This document shows positions 17,128 to 25,319 of a stretch of 64,000 bases of DNA, piece by piece; the stretch's first letter is position 1; every line of letters starts with the position of its first letter. Source of the DNA: Pararoseomonas sp. SCSIO 73927 (GTDB taxonomy: Bacteria > Pseudomonadota > Alphaproteobacteria > Acetobacterales > Acetobacteraceae). The position numbers were made by a program, and so were the translations under genes. The notes beneath the pieces were generated by a model that searched no databases, was not told the DNA's origin, and saw only the letters and a program-made list of their open reading frames with translations. The stretch lies in the NCBI RefSeq assembly GCF_037040815.1, contig NZ_CP146232.1, positions 1,916,501-1,980,500 on the forward strand, given 5' to 3'.

Positions 17128-17721
17128 TCAGCGCCGGGTCCGGCGGGTGACGACGAGGCTGACCGTGCTGGCGCCCGCGGACCCGGTCTCGAGCAGGACC
17201 GCGATCTCGGTGCCCGGGGCGACGGTGAAGCGGATGTTGTCCTCCGCCGTGCCGTTGGATTCCCGCGTGGGGCGGATGCCGCGGTAGCAGGCCGACACGC
17301 GCTCCGCGGCGCCGCGCAGGATCTGCGGGCTGCGATCGGCCCCGCCGCGGCGGCCGTTCCCTTCGGCGAGTTCGGCGACATAGCGCGCCTCGGCCGGGTT
17401 GGCGGAGACGGTGGCGCGCAGCGCGCCGGGTGGGAGGAGGGTGGTGCGGACCGGGCCGGCGGGCGCCGCGGCGGCAGCTGCCGGGCCGGGTGGGCCGCCC
17501 GGCTGGGGGCCGCGGGGGGGCGCCGGGGGTCCGTTCGGGGCGGCCGGGGCGCCGATGGGCGCGGCCTCCGTCGGGAAGACCTGCGGGCCGCCGGGCAGCA
17601 GCTGGACGATGCGCGCCAGCTCCGCGCAGCCCGGGCCGCCGGCGGTCTGGGTCTGGGCGCCGGCCGGAAGGTGCCAGGCCGCGGCCAGCGCCGCGGCGAC
17701 GAGGGTGTGGCCGTGCCGCAT
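17128..17721 (-). CDS. Exported protein with Pro/Ala/Gly-rich linker, unknown function
   Basis: A 197-residue protein starting at ATG 17721 with a clear signal peptide (TLVAAALAAAWHLPAGAQ). A low-complexity Pro/Ala/Gly segment spans about residues 50-90, followed by a domain with SACYRGIRPTRESNGTAEDNIRFTVAPGTEIAVLLET that looks like a small beta sandwich. Cysteines near residues 31 and 150 could pair. I do not recognise the family. It is divergent from the MAPEG gene. Confidence 0.6.
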   Translation of the reverse strand: MRHGHTLVAAALAAAWHLPAGAQTQTAGGPGCAELARIVQLLPGGPQVFPTEAAPIGAPAAPNGPPAPPRGPQPGGPPGPAAAAAAPAGPVRTTLLPPGALRATVSANPAEARYVAELAEGNGRRGGADRSPQILRGAAERVSACYRGIRPTRESNGTAEDNIRFTVAPGTEIAVLLETGSAGASTVSLVVTRRTRR

Positions 17722-17801
17722 GGTGCCAGGGTTCCCCTTCGCTCGGTGCGGGCGCACGCTAGTCAGGCGGACTGGGCCGGGCAAGACGCGGGGGACGGGC
17801 G

Positions 17802-18188
17802 ATGGCGCGGGTGACGCTTCTCTACGCGGGGCCGCTCGGGCTGGCCTTCTTCTGGCTGTCCTGGCGGGTGATCCGGGCGAGGGCGCGGGCGCAGGTCTCG
17901 CTCGGCACGGGGGATGACGCGGCGCTGCAGCGCGCGATGCGGGTCCACGGCAACTTCGCCGAGTACGTTCCGCTGGTGCTGGTCCTGATGCTGGCGAACG
18001 AGCTGGCGGGGGCTCCCGCGCCGCTGCTGCACGGGGCGGGGACCGCGCTGTTGCTCGGGCGCCTGTGCCACGCGCTCTCCATCGGCGGGAGGATCCACCG
18101 GATGCGGCTCCGTGTCGCCGGGATGGCACTGACCTTCCTGGCCCTTGCCGTGCTGGCCATCGCCGGCATCATCGCGGCTGTTTCTTGA
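17802..18188 (+). CDS. MAPEG-family membrane protein
   Basis: A 128-residue inner-membrane protein with four predicted helices. The segment AMRVHGNFAEYVPLVLVLMLANEL is the signature of MAPEG (membrane-associated eicosanoid and glutathione metabolism) proteins, with the conserved Arg, His, Asn and Glu. Bacterial members are glutathione-dependent transferases or peroxidases of mostly unknown substrate. It lies 11 bases upstream of the AapJ-like gene and may be co-transcribed, without an obvious functional link. Confidence 0.85.
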   Translation: MARVTLLYAGPLGLAFFWLSWRVIRARARAQVSLGTGDDAALQRAMRVHGNFAEYVPLVLVLMLANELAGAPAPLLHGAGTALLLGRLCHALSIGGRIHRMRLRVAGMALTFLALAVLAIAGIIAAVS

Positions 18189-18199
18189 AAGGGACGACC

Positions 18200-19210
18200 A
18201 TGAAGAGGTTTCTGCTGGCCGCCTGCGCGGCTCTCGGCATCTCCGGCGCGGTCCAGGCGGCGACGCTGGACACGGTGAGGCAGCGCGGGACGCTGGCCTG
18301 CGGCGTCTCCACCGGCTTCGCCGGCTTCTCCGTGCCGGATTCGCGCGGCGAGGTGCGCGGGCTGGACGCGGATTACTGCCGCGCCATCGCCGCCGCCGTG
18401 CTGGGCGATGCGACGAAGGTGCGCTTCGTCGGCCTGACCGCGCAGAACCGCTTCACCGCGCTGCAGTCCGGAGAGGTGGACGTGCTGCTGCGGAACTCCA
18501 CGCAGACCTTCCTGCGCGACGCCTCCATCGGCCTGAACCAGGGCCCCGTGAACTTCTACGACGGCCAGGGCTTCGCCGTACGGCGCGACGCGAACGTGCG
18601 CGACGTGAAGGGCCTGGACGGCGCGACCGTCTGCGTGGCCCAGGGCACCACCCATGAGGTCACGCTCGGCGACATCTCCCGCGCCCGCAACATCCGCTTC
18701 CAGCCCGTGGTCTTCGAGCGGGTGGACACGATGTACCAAGCCTTCTTCTCCGGCCGCTGCGACGCGATGACGCAGGACGCCTCCGCGCTGGCGGGCGCGA
18801 TCGCGACCGTGGCGCCGAGCGCGGCGGACTACATGGTCCTGCCCGAAGCCATCTCGAAGGAACCTCTGGGCCCGTTCACCCGCAACGGCGACGACGCCTG
18901 GAGCAATATCGTCGCCTGGGTGCATTACGGCCTCGTGGAGGCCGAGGAGGCCGGGATCACCGCGGCGAACGCGGACGAGATGGCGCGCGGGCAGAACCCC
19001 GTGGCGCAGCGCCTGCTGGGAACCAGCGGCGAGTTCGGCTCCCGCCTTGGGCTCTCCAACGATTGGATGCTGAAGGCGATCAAAGCCGTGGGCAACTACG
19101 GCGAGGTGTTCGAGCGGAACGTCGGGCAGGGCAGCACGCTGAAGCTGCCGCGCGGGCTGAACGGGCTGTGGAACGCGGGCGGGCTGATGTACGCGGTGCC
19201 GTTCCGGTGA
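18200..19210 (+). CDS. aapJ: General L-amino acid ABC transporter periplasmic binding protein (AapJ-like)
   Basis: A 336-residue periplasmic binding protein. The signal peptide (MKRFLLAACAALGISGAVQA) is followed by TLDTVRQRGTLACGVSTGFAGFSVPD, and the chain ends with LPRGLNGLWNAGGLMYAVPFR, both typical of AapJ/BztA. Conserved motifs GLDADYCRAIAAAVLGD and FVGLTAQNRFTALQSGEVD support polar amino-acid binding. The permease and ATPase genes usually found next to aapJ are absent here: the next gene converges on it. It must use components encoded elsewhere. Confidence 0.88.
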   Translation: MKRFLLAACAALGISGAVQAATLDTVRQRGTLACGVSTGFAGFSVPDSRGEVRGLDADYCRAIAAAVLGDATKVRFVGLTAQNRFTALQSGEVDVLLRNSTQTFLRDASIGLNQGPVNFYDGQGFAVRRDANVRDVKGLDGATVCVAQGTTHEVTLGDISRARNIRFQPVVFERVDTMYQAFFSGRCDAMTQDASALAGAIATVAPSAADYMVLPEAISKEPLGPFTRNGDDAWSNIVAWVHYGLVEAEEAGITAANADEMARGQNPVAQRLLGTSGEFGSRLGLSNDWMLKAIKAVGNYGEVFERNVGQGSTLKLPRGLNGLWNAGGLMYAVPFR

Positions 19211-19230
19211 GGTCCTGAGCCGACAGGATG

Positions 19231-19280
19231 TGCCGGGGAGAGGAGGACGGAATTCCTCCTCTCCCCCGGACCCCTGGCGC
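19231..19280. repeat. Dispersed convergent-junction repeat, short copy
   Basis: This is the hairpin-D part of the repeat family described at 24661. Twelve-base arms GGGGAGAGGAGG (19235-19246) and CCTCCTCTCCCC (19255-19266) enclose an eight-base loop with GGAATT. It lies between the convergent ends of the aapJ-like and LLM oxidoreductase genes and could terminate both. The other parts of the repeat are missing. Confidence 0.6.
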
Positions 19281-19324
19281 CCCGGCGCGACGCCCTGGAA
19301 CCGTCCCGGGGGCTCCGGCCGGGT

Positions 19325-20356
19325 TCAGGCCAGCATGTCCCTCACCATCGGCACCACCTTCGTGCCGTAGAGCTCGATGCTCCGCATCATCCGCTCGTGC
19401 GGCAGGGTGCCGGCGCTGTACTTCATCTCGAAACGGGCGAGGCCGAGGGCCTTCACCGTGCCCGCGATGCGCCGCGCCACCGTTTCGGGCGTGCCGAGAT
19501 AGAGGGAGCCGCCCTCGATCTCCCGCTCGAAATCCGCGCGCTGCGCCGGGGGCCATCCGCGGTCCTTGCCGATGCGGTCCCGGCCGGCCTTCCAGTGCGG
19601 CCACAGCTCCTCCCTCGCCGCCGCCTCCGTCTCGGCGACGTAGCCGTGGGAGTGGACGCCGATCGGCTGGGGCGCCTTGCCGAACCTCTCCAGCGCCTGG
19701 TGGTAGAGGTCCACATAGGGGCGGAAGCGCGCGGGATCGCCGCCGATGATGGCGAGCATCAGGGGCAGGCCGTAATGCGCCGCGCGCACCACGGATTGCG
19801 GGCTGCCGCCAACGCCCACCCAGGTCTTCAGCGCGCCGTTCTCGATCGGCGGGAAGACCCCGGGCACGTCCAGCGCCGGGCGGATGCTGCCCTGCCACTT
19901 CGCCGGCCCACCCTTCAGCAGCTCCGCGAAGAGGTCCAGCTTCTCCTCGAACAGCGTCTCGTACGCGTTCAGGTCGAAGCCGAAGAGCGGGAAGGACTCG
20001 GTGAAGGAGCCGCGGCCCAGCACCACCTCCGCCCGCCCGTTGGAGAGGGCGTCCAGCGTGGAGAAGCGCTGGAAGACGCGGATGGGATCGTCCGAGGACA
20101 GCACGGTGACGGCGGTGCCGAGCCGGATGCGCTCCGTCCGCGCGGCGATGGCGCCGAGCAGGACCTCGGGCGCGGAGACCGCGAAGTCGTCGCGGTGGTG
20201 CTCGCCGATGCCGAAGAAGTCGATGCCCAGCCCATCGGCCAGCACGGCCTCCTCGACGAGGTTGCGGATGACCTGGGCGTGCGGCAGCGGAGCGCCGTCC
20301 GGGCCGGCGGTGACGTCCCCGAAGGTGTCCAGGGCGAATTCGATGGGGGTGGTCAC
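19325..20356 (-). CDS. LLM-class flavin-dependent oxidoreductase (luciferase-like)
   Basis: A 343-residue bacterial-luciferase-like enzyme. The GTG at 20356 is chosen because GAGGAA stands at ribosome-binding distance and TPIEFALDTFGD is the usual start. Family motifs include DFFGIGEHHRDDF, ERIRLGTAVTVLSSDDPIR, NGRAEVVLGRGSF and WVGVGGSPQSVVRAA. These FMNH2- or F420-using monooxygenases attack diverse substrates. It appears to be transcribed alone. Confidence 0.9.
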   Translation of the reverse strand: MTTPIEFALDTFGDVTAGPDGAPLPHAQVIRNLVEEAVLADGLGIDFFGIGEHHRDDFAVSAPEVLLGAIAARTERIRLGTAVTVLSSDDPIRVFQRFSTLDALSNGRAEVVLGRGSFTESFPLFGFDLNAYETLFEEKLDLFAELLKGGPAKWQGSIRPALDVPGVFPPIENGALKTWVGVGGSPQSVVRAAHYGLPLMLAIIGGDPARFRPYVDLYHQALERFGKAPQPIGVHSHGYVAETEAAAREELWPHWKAGRDRIGKDRGWPPAQRADFEREIEGGSLYLGTPETVARRIAGTVKALGLARFEMKYSAGTLPHERMMRSIELYGTKVVPMVRDMLA

Positions 20357-20497
20357 GCGAAGTTCCTCGGTCTCGTTCGCGGGGAGAAGTGGGCGGACGC
20401 GGACCGGACGTCGAGCAGGGGGCGTCAATGGCGCTCATCAGGGCGGGTGATGGGGGCAGGGCCATCCGGCCCGGTGGCGCACGAAAAAGCCCCCACG

Positions 20498-20531
20498 AAA
20501 AAGCCCCGGGGCCGGGTAGGCCCTGGGGCTT
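20498..20531 (-). terminator. Rho-independent terminator downstream of the 69-residue protein gene
   Basis: Read leftwards, a 13-base stem formed by 20519-20531 and 20501-20513 (one G-T type mismatch) with a five-base loop is followed by a short T run and, slightly further, a second T-rich stretch. It lies 47 bases after the stop of the gene at 20578-20787. Confidence 0.75.
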
Positions 20532-20577
20532 CGGATCGATCGGGGTCAGCCCCGGAGGGCGGACCCGTCCCGGAACC

Positions 20578-20787
20578 TCAGTTCTGCTGGCCGCCGCCGC
20601 CGGTGGCGCCGCTCATGTCGAGGAAGGACTGGCCGCCATTGCCGGCGAGCGAGGTGCGGCCGCCCGACTGCGTCCAAGCGCCGGAGGCAGTGGCGCCGCC
20701 GGGGACGCTGACCTGGTCGGCAAGGGCGGGGGCGGCGGCGGAGCCGATCAGGGCGGCGGCAAGGGCGAGGGCGCGGAAGTTGATCAC
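20578..20787 (-). CDS. Small exported Gly/Ser-rich protein, 69 residues
   Basis: Translation from the GTG at 20787, preceded by AGGACA, gives 69 residues beginning with an almost ideal signal peptide (FRALALAAALIGSAAAPALA, cut before DQVSV). The mature part is about 45 residues, rich in Gly, Ser and Gln, without cysteine. The intrinsic terminator just downstream supports a real, separately transcribed gene. No family is recognised. Longer versions of the frame extend into sequence without coding character. Confidence 0.65.
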   Translation of the reverse strand: MINFRALALAAALIGSAAAPALADQVSVPGGATASGAWTQSGGRTSLAGNGGQSFLDMSGATGGGGQQN

Positions 20788-20962
20788 GATGGCATGTCCT
20801 GGGTGAATGAGCGGCAGGGTGCCGCCCTTCGTTGGCAGGGAGATGGGCCCTGCGGGCGGCTCTGCCCAACGCGCATGATGGATATCTGACATTCGCGCCG
20901 TGGATGAAACCGGTTCGCGCCCGAACGCCTCGCCGGAATAGGGGTGGGCGGCGGCGGGCGGT

Positions 20963-22591
20963 TCAGGCCACCAGCGCGCCGGCGGAAAGGCTGGCCGCCA
21001 CCGCCTCGGCCGCCCGAATGCCGTCCACCCCGGCGGAGAGGATGCCGCCCGCGTAGCCCGCGCCCTCCCCGGCCGGAAACAGGCCCGGCGTGTTGAGGCT
21101 CTGCCCCGTCCCGTCACGGCGGATGCGGAGCGGGGAGGAGGTGCGGGTCTCCACCGCCGTCATCACCGCGTCGCCCATGGCGAAGCCGCGGATCTGGCGG
21201 TCGAAGGCGGGCAGGGCCTCGCGGATAGCGGCGGTGGCGAAGTACGGCAGGCAGGCCGAGAGGTCGGTGGGGGTGACGCCGGGCCTGTAGGAGGGAACCA
21301 CCTCGCCGAGGCCGGTGGAGGGGCGGGCGGCCAGGAAGTCCTCCACGCGCTGCACGGGGGCGTTCCAGTTGGACCCGCCGACGACGAAGGCGCGCTCCTC
21401 CCAGTGGCGCTGGAAGGCGAGGCCGGCCAGCGGCCCGTCGGGATAGTCGCGCTCAGGCGTGATGGAGACGACGATCCCGGCATTCGCGTTGCGCTCGGCG
21501 CGCGAGTACTGGCTCATGCCGTTGGTGACGAGGCGCCCGGGCTCGGAGGCCGCGGCCACCACCTGGCCGCCGGGGCACATGCAGAAGGAATAGACCGCGC
21601 GGCCCTCGGCGGCGGGGGTCTTGCAGTGGTGCACGATCTTGTAGTCCGCGGCGCCGAGGGTGGGGTGGCCGGCCTGAGGGCCGAAGCGGCAGCGGTCGAT
21701 CAGTCCTTGCGGGTGCTCGATCCGCACGCCGATGGAGAAGGGCTTCGCCTCCATGAACACGCCGCGCCCGTGCAGGGCGGCGAAGGTGTCGCGGGCGGAG
21801 TGGCCGACCGCGAGCACCGCGCGGTCCGCCTCCAGGAAGGTGCCGTCGGAGAGGTGCAGGCCGCGCAGGGCGCGGTCCGGGCCGAGCTCGAAATCCTCCA
21901 CCCGCGTGCCGAAGCGGTACTCCCCGCCCAGCGCCTCGATCCCGGCGCGCATCTTCTCCACCATGGAGACGAGGCGGAAGGTGCCGATATGTGGCTTGGA
22001 GAGATAGAGGATCTCCTCCGGCGCGCCGGCCGCCACGAACTCCTCCAGCACCTTGCGGATGCGGTTCGCGTTGTCGCCGATGCCGGAATAGAGCTTGCCG
22101 TCGGAGAAGGTGCCCGCCCCGCCCTCGCCGAACTGCACGTTGGATTCAGGGGCGAGGACGGAGCGGCGCCAGAGGCCCCAGGTGTCCTGCGTGCGCTGGC
22201 GCACGGCCGTGCCGCGCTCCACCAGGATCGGGCGCAGGCCGAGCTGGGCGAGGACGAGCATGGCAAACAGGCCGCAGGGGCCGGCGCCGATCACCACCGG
22301 GCGCAGCCGCGGCGCGGGCGGGGCAGGGGGCAGGCGGTAGGCGGTCTCGGGCGTGGGCGCCACGTGGCGCTCCCCCGCCAGCCCGGCCAGCACCGCCGCC
22401 TCGTCCCGCAGCGCCACGTCCAGCGTGTAGATGAGGGCGATGGCGCCGCGCCGGCGGGCATCGTGGCCGCGGCGGAAGACGGTGATGTCCAGCACCTCCT
22501 CCGGCGCGACGCGCAGGCGGGCGAGCACGGCGTCGCGCAGCGCGTCCGGCTCGTGGTCCAGGGGAAGCTTGATCTCGGTCAGGCGAAGCAT
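20963..22591 (-). CDS. NAD(P)/FAD-dependent oxidoreductase (large FAD-binding dehydrogenase)
   Basis: A 542-residue protein. An N-terminal domain of about 90 residues (RLTEIKLPLDHEPDALRDA) precedes the FAD dinucleotide fold VVIGAGPCGLFAMLVLAQLGL. Later motifs are SNVQFGEGGAGTFSDGKLYSG, DRAVLAVGHSARDTF and the C-terminal PGLFPAGEGAGYAGGILSAGVDG. This is the widespread conserved family annotated as FAD-dependent dehydrogenase or oxidoreductase, related to HI0933-type proteins. Its physiological reaction is unknown. It is divergent from the pfkB-glk operon. Confidence 0.85.
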   Translation of the reverse strand: MLRLTEIKLPLDHEPDALRDAVLARLRVAPEEVLDITVFRRGHDARRRGAIALIYTLDVALRDEAAVLAGLAGERHVAPTPETAYRLPPAPPAPRLRPVVIGAGPCGLFAMLVLAQLGLRPILVERGTAVRQRTQDTWGLWRRSVLAPESNVQFGEGGAGTFSDGKLYSGIGDNANRIRKVLEEFVAAGAPEEILYLSKPHIGTFRLVSMVEKMRAGIEALGGEYRFGTRVEDFELGPDRALRGLHLSDGTFLEADRAVLAVGHSARDTFAALHGRGVFMEAKPFSIGVRIEHPQGLIDRCRFGPQAGHPTLGAADYKIVHHCKTPAAEGRAVYSFCMCPGGQVVAAASEPGRLVTNGMSQYSRAERNANAGIVVSITPERDYPDGPLAGLAFQRHWEERAFVVGGSNWNAPVQRVEDFLAARPSTGLGEVVPSYRPGVTPTDLSACLPYFATAAIREALPAFDRQIRGFAMGDAVMTAVETRTSSPLRIRRDGTGQSLNTPGLFPAGEGAGYAGGILSAGVDGIRAAEAVAASLSAGALVA

Positions 22592-22743
22592 GGCGGCGGG
22601 GATATAGGGTTGCTTTCCGCTGAATGATACGCGCGGGGCGACCTCGGTGGCCCCGGCGCGTTCCCTGCCCCATATGGCCCTGGCCCCGATGGGGCGGCTG
22701 AACGGATGCCCCGCGGGGCGGCCCAGAGGAGCGGACACGCGGA

Positions 22744-23697
22744 ATGCCCGGACTGATCACGACGCTGACGCCGAACCCGACCATCGACCTGGCCTGCGAG
22801 GCGGAGAAGGTGCGGCCGATCCACAAGATCCGCACCACGGATGAGCGGCACGATCCCGGCGGCGGCGGGGTGAACGTGGCCCGCGTGGTGCAGGAGCTGG
22901 GCGGGCGGGCCCTGGCCGTGGTGCTCTCCGGCGGCGTCACCGGACGCTTCCTGGAGGAGCTGCTGGAGGAGGGCGGCGTGCCGCACCGGGGCGTGCCCGT
23001 CTCCGGCCTCACGCGGATCAGCCAGACGGTGATGGAGACGAGCAGCGGGCAGGAATACCGCTTCGTGCCGGAGGGGCCGGAGGTGACGGAGGACGAGTGG
23101 AAGGCCGCCCTCACCCTCATGGAGGAGGTGGAGGCGGACTGGATGGTGGGCAGCGGCAGCCTGCCGCGGGGCGTGCCGGAGGATTTTCACGCGCGCCTGG
23201 CCGCAGTGGCGGGAAAGCGCGGGGTGCCCTTCGTGCTGGACACCTCCGGCGCCGCGCTGCGGGCGGCGGTGGAGGCGGGCGGGATCGCGCTCGCCAAGCC
23301 CTCCCTCGGCGAGTTCGAGGCGCTGGTGGGCCGCAAGCTGGAGGAGGCCGGCGACCAGCAGCGGGCGGCGGTGGAGCTGGTGCGCTCCGGCAAGGTCGGG
23401 ATCCTGGCCGTCACGCTGGGGCGGGACGGGGCGATGCTGGCCACGGCGGAGGGCGCGCTGCGCCTGCCCGCCCTGCCGGTGGAGGCCAAAGGCGCTGTCG
23501 GGGCGGGGGACAGCTTCCTGGCGGCCATGACCATGGCGCTCTCGGACGGCAGGCCGGCGGCGGAGGCCTTTGCCTGGGGCATGGCGGCGGGCGCGGCGGC
23601 GGTCTCCAACGCCGGCACGGCGCACCCGAAGCGCGCGGAGGTGGAGGCGCTGCGGAAGCGCATCCCGGACGCCTCCTTGCAGGAGGTGGCGGCATGA
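22744..23697 (+). CDS. pfkB: PfkB-family sugar kinase (6-/1-phosphofructokinase type)
   Basis: A 317-residue ribokinase-fold kinase. TLTPNPTIDLA at the N terminus and GGGGVNVARVVQELGG match the phosphofructokinase branch. The catalytic base is Asp256 in AVGAGDSFLAAM, the second PfkB signature. It should phosphorylate fructose 6-phosphate, fructose 1-phosphate or tagatose 6-phosphate; I favour fructose 6-phosphate because glk is coupled to it. The stop overlaps the glk start (ATGA). Confidence 0.88.
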   Translation: MPGLITTLTPNPTIDLACEAEKVRPIHKIRTTDERHDPGGGGVNVARVVQELGGRALAVVLSGGVTGRFLEELLEEGGVPHRGVPVSGLTRISQTVMETSSGQEYRFVPEGPEVTEDEWKAALTLMEEVEADWMVGSGSLPRGVPEDFHARLAAVAGKRGVPFVLDTSGAALRAAVEAGGIALAKPSLGEFEALVGRKLEEAGDQQRAAVELVRSGKVGILAVTLGRDGAMLATAEGALRLPALPVEAKGAVGAGDSFLAAMTMALSDGRPAAEAFAWGMAAGAAAVSNAGTAHPKRAEVEALRKRIPDASLQEVAA

Positions 23698-24635
23698 CCC
23701 TGCGTCTGGTGGGCGACATCGGCGGCACCAATGCCCGCTTCGCCCTCTCCGAGAATGGCGGGGCGCCCTACGGGGAGGCGAAGCTGCCCGGCGCCGACTT
23801 CCCCGGCCCGATCGAGGCGGCCGAGGCCTACCTCGCCGGCCGCCCCGTGGAGGAGGCGGTGCTGGCCGTCGCCACCCCCGTGCTGGAGGATGAGGTGGCC
23901 TTCACCAACAGCCCCTGGCGCTTCTCCATCGAGGAGGCGAAGCGCCGGCTGGGCGTGGGCAGGCTCGCGATCATCAACGACTTCGTCGCCCAGGCCTCCG
24001 CCGTGCCGCACCTGGCACCGGGCGAGACGCGGGAGCTGAAGGGGGGCGGGGCCACGGCAGGGGCGCCCTGCGTGGTGCTGGGACCGGGAACGGGGCTGGG
24101 CGTGGCTTTCCTGATCCATGCCGGCGGCGGGGCACGGGTGCTGCCGAGCGAGGCCGGCCACGCCTCCTTCGCGCCGCAGGACGCGCTGCAGGAGGAGGTG
24201 CTGCGGCGGCTGCGCGTCACCCATGGCGGGCACGTCTCGCTGGAGCGCGTGCTGTCCGGCCCCGGCCTGCTGCATCTGGCGCGGATCATCGGCGAGGTGC
24301 AGGGCCGGCCGGTGGAGCTGGCATCCCCGACCGACGTCTCGGCGCGGGCAGCGGCAGGAGATTGCCCGGCTTGCGGGGAGGCGCTGCGCGTCTTCTCCGC
24401 CGTGCTGGGCGCGGCGGCAGGAAGCCTGGCGCTGACGGTGCTGGCCGATGGCGGCGTCTTCGTGACCGGCGGCCTGTGCCGGAACCTCGGACCGCTGCTG
24501 GACGTGGAGGCGATGCGCGCGAGCTTCACCGGCAAGGGGCGCTTCGCCGGATACCTGGAGGGCGTGCCGGTAACCCAGGTGATGCGGCCCCATTCCGGGC
24601 TGCTGGGGGCGGCGGCCTGGCATATCGAGGGGTGA
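23694..24635 (+). CDS. glk: Glucokinase
   Basis: A 313-residue Glk-type glucokinase starting at ATG 23694, with AGGAGG upstream inside pfkB. The ATP phosphate-1 motif GDIGGTNARF (7-16), INDFVAQASAVPHL with the catalytic Asp, GPGTGLGVAFLI and SEAGHASFAP are all present. It phosphorylates glucose to glucose 6-phosphate in the cytoplasm. Together with PfkB it gives the two kinase steps of upper glycolysis in one operon. Confidence 0.93.
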   Translation: MTLRLVGDIGGTNARFALSENGGAPYGEAKLPGADFPGPIEAAEAYLAGRPVEEAVLAVATPVLEDEVAFTNSPWRFSIEEAKRRLGVGRLAIINDFVAQASAVPHLAPGETRELKGGGATAGAPCVVLGPGTGLGVAFLIHAGGGARVLPSEAGHASFAPQDALQEEVLRRLRVTHGGHVSLERVLSGPGLLHLARIIGEVQGRPVELASPTDVSARAAAGDCPACGEALRVFSAVLGAAAGSLALTVLADGGVFVTGGLCRNLGPLLDVEAMRASFTGKGRFAGYLEGVPVTQVMRPHSGLLGAAAWHIEG

Positions 24636-24660
24636 TGCGCTCGGGCCCTGGTTCTGACAG

Positions 24661-24903
24661 GTCCGGAAGGGGGCGCCGCCCCCTGGAACCCCCGCCAAGG
24701 GCCTGAGGCCCCTGGACCCCCATCTGGCTGCCGCCGCGCCGTCCTGAGATGGGGTTTCCGCGTGACGGGCCTCTTCCTGCCCTTGCAGTCGCCTCGGGTC
24801 ATGGACCCGAGGCGCACCGTCAGCAGGGTATTCCCAAAGCCTAGAAGAAGATGATGGAGAGGGGTCCGGGGAGAGGAAGAATTCCTTCTTCCTCTCCCCG
24901 GGA
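24661..24903. repeat. Dispersed convergent-junction repeat, full copy (hairpins A-B-C-D)
   Basis: A unit of about 240 bases with four hairpins. A has arms 24668-24674 / 24678-24684. B has 10-base arms at 24695-24704 / 24706-24715 with one mismatch. C has perfect 11-base arms CGCCTCGGGTC / GACCCGAGGCG (24790-24800 / 24804-24814). D has perfect 16-base arms CCGGGGAGAGGAAGAA / TTCTTCCTCTCCCCGG (24866-24881 / 24886-24901). A near-identical copy is at 56610-56852, an inverted one at 32768-33014 and a short one at 19231. It fills most of the 342-base gap between glk and the convergent small gene; I see no gene in it. Confidence 0.85.
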
Positions 24904-24977
24904 CAGACCGGACGCGAAAGACCGGAGCAGGGGCTCGCCCCTATGGCTCTCCTACAGGAAAGGCATTGCCGGCCGCG

Positions 24978-25241
24978 CTACAGCCGTGCCGGGGTGCCTT
25001 CGCCCGCGGGCGCGGTGGGCCAGGACCGGGCGGCCTGCCACTGCCGTTGCACCTCCTCGTTCACCTCCTCCGCCGTCTTGCCGGGGCGGACGACGACCTC
25101 GGCGCCGTTCAGGCGGAAGCGGTGGGGCACGCCGTGGCGGTTCGCCTTCTCGACGCAGCGGCTGATGACGTGCGGCAGGTAGTCGCTCTCGCTCGTCGGG
25201 TAGTCCTGGACGTGCTGGGCCACGCTCGCCTCCTCGTTCAT
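24978..25241 (-). CDS. Hypothetical protein, 87 residues
   Basis: A small soluble protein from ATG 25241. The central part (HRFRLNGAEVVVRPGKTAEEVNEEVQRQW) has a convincing alternation of beta and amphipathic helical segments and few of the Arg/Pro runs seen in shadow frames. No domain is recognised. It lies between the glk repeat region and the GntR gene and points the same way as the latter. Confidence 0.6.
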   Translation of the reverse strand: MNEEASVAQHVQDYPTSESDYLPHVISRCVEKANRHGVPHRFRLNGAEVVVRPGKTAEEVNEEVQRQWQAARSWPTAPAGEGTPARL

Positions 25242-25319
25242 TCTTGGCGGGAAGCTTAGGACCAGCCGTCGGGCGATGTCATCCGCCGGCTTGTCGCGTC
25301 CGCGTGAGGAGTGGCCGCC

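Noticed and set aside
24851..25165. Open frame encoding MMERGPGRGRIPSSS and a similar one near 56804
   Set aside because: Both arise from the same dispersed repeat and its hairpin, run in non-gene orientation and have no coding character.
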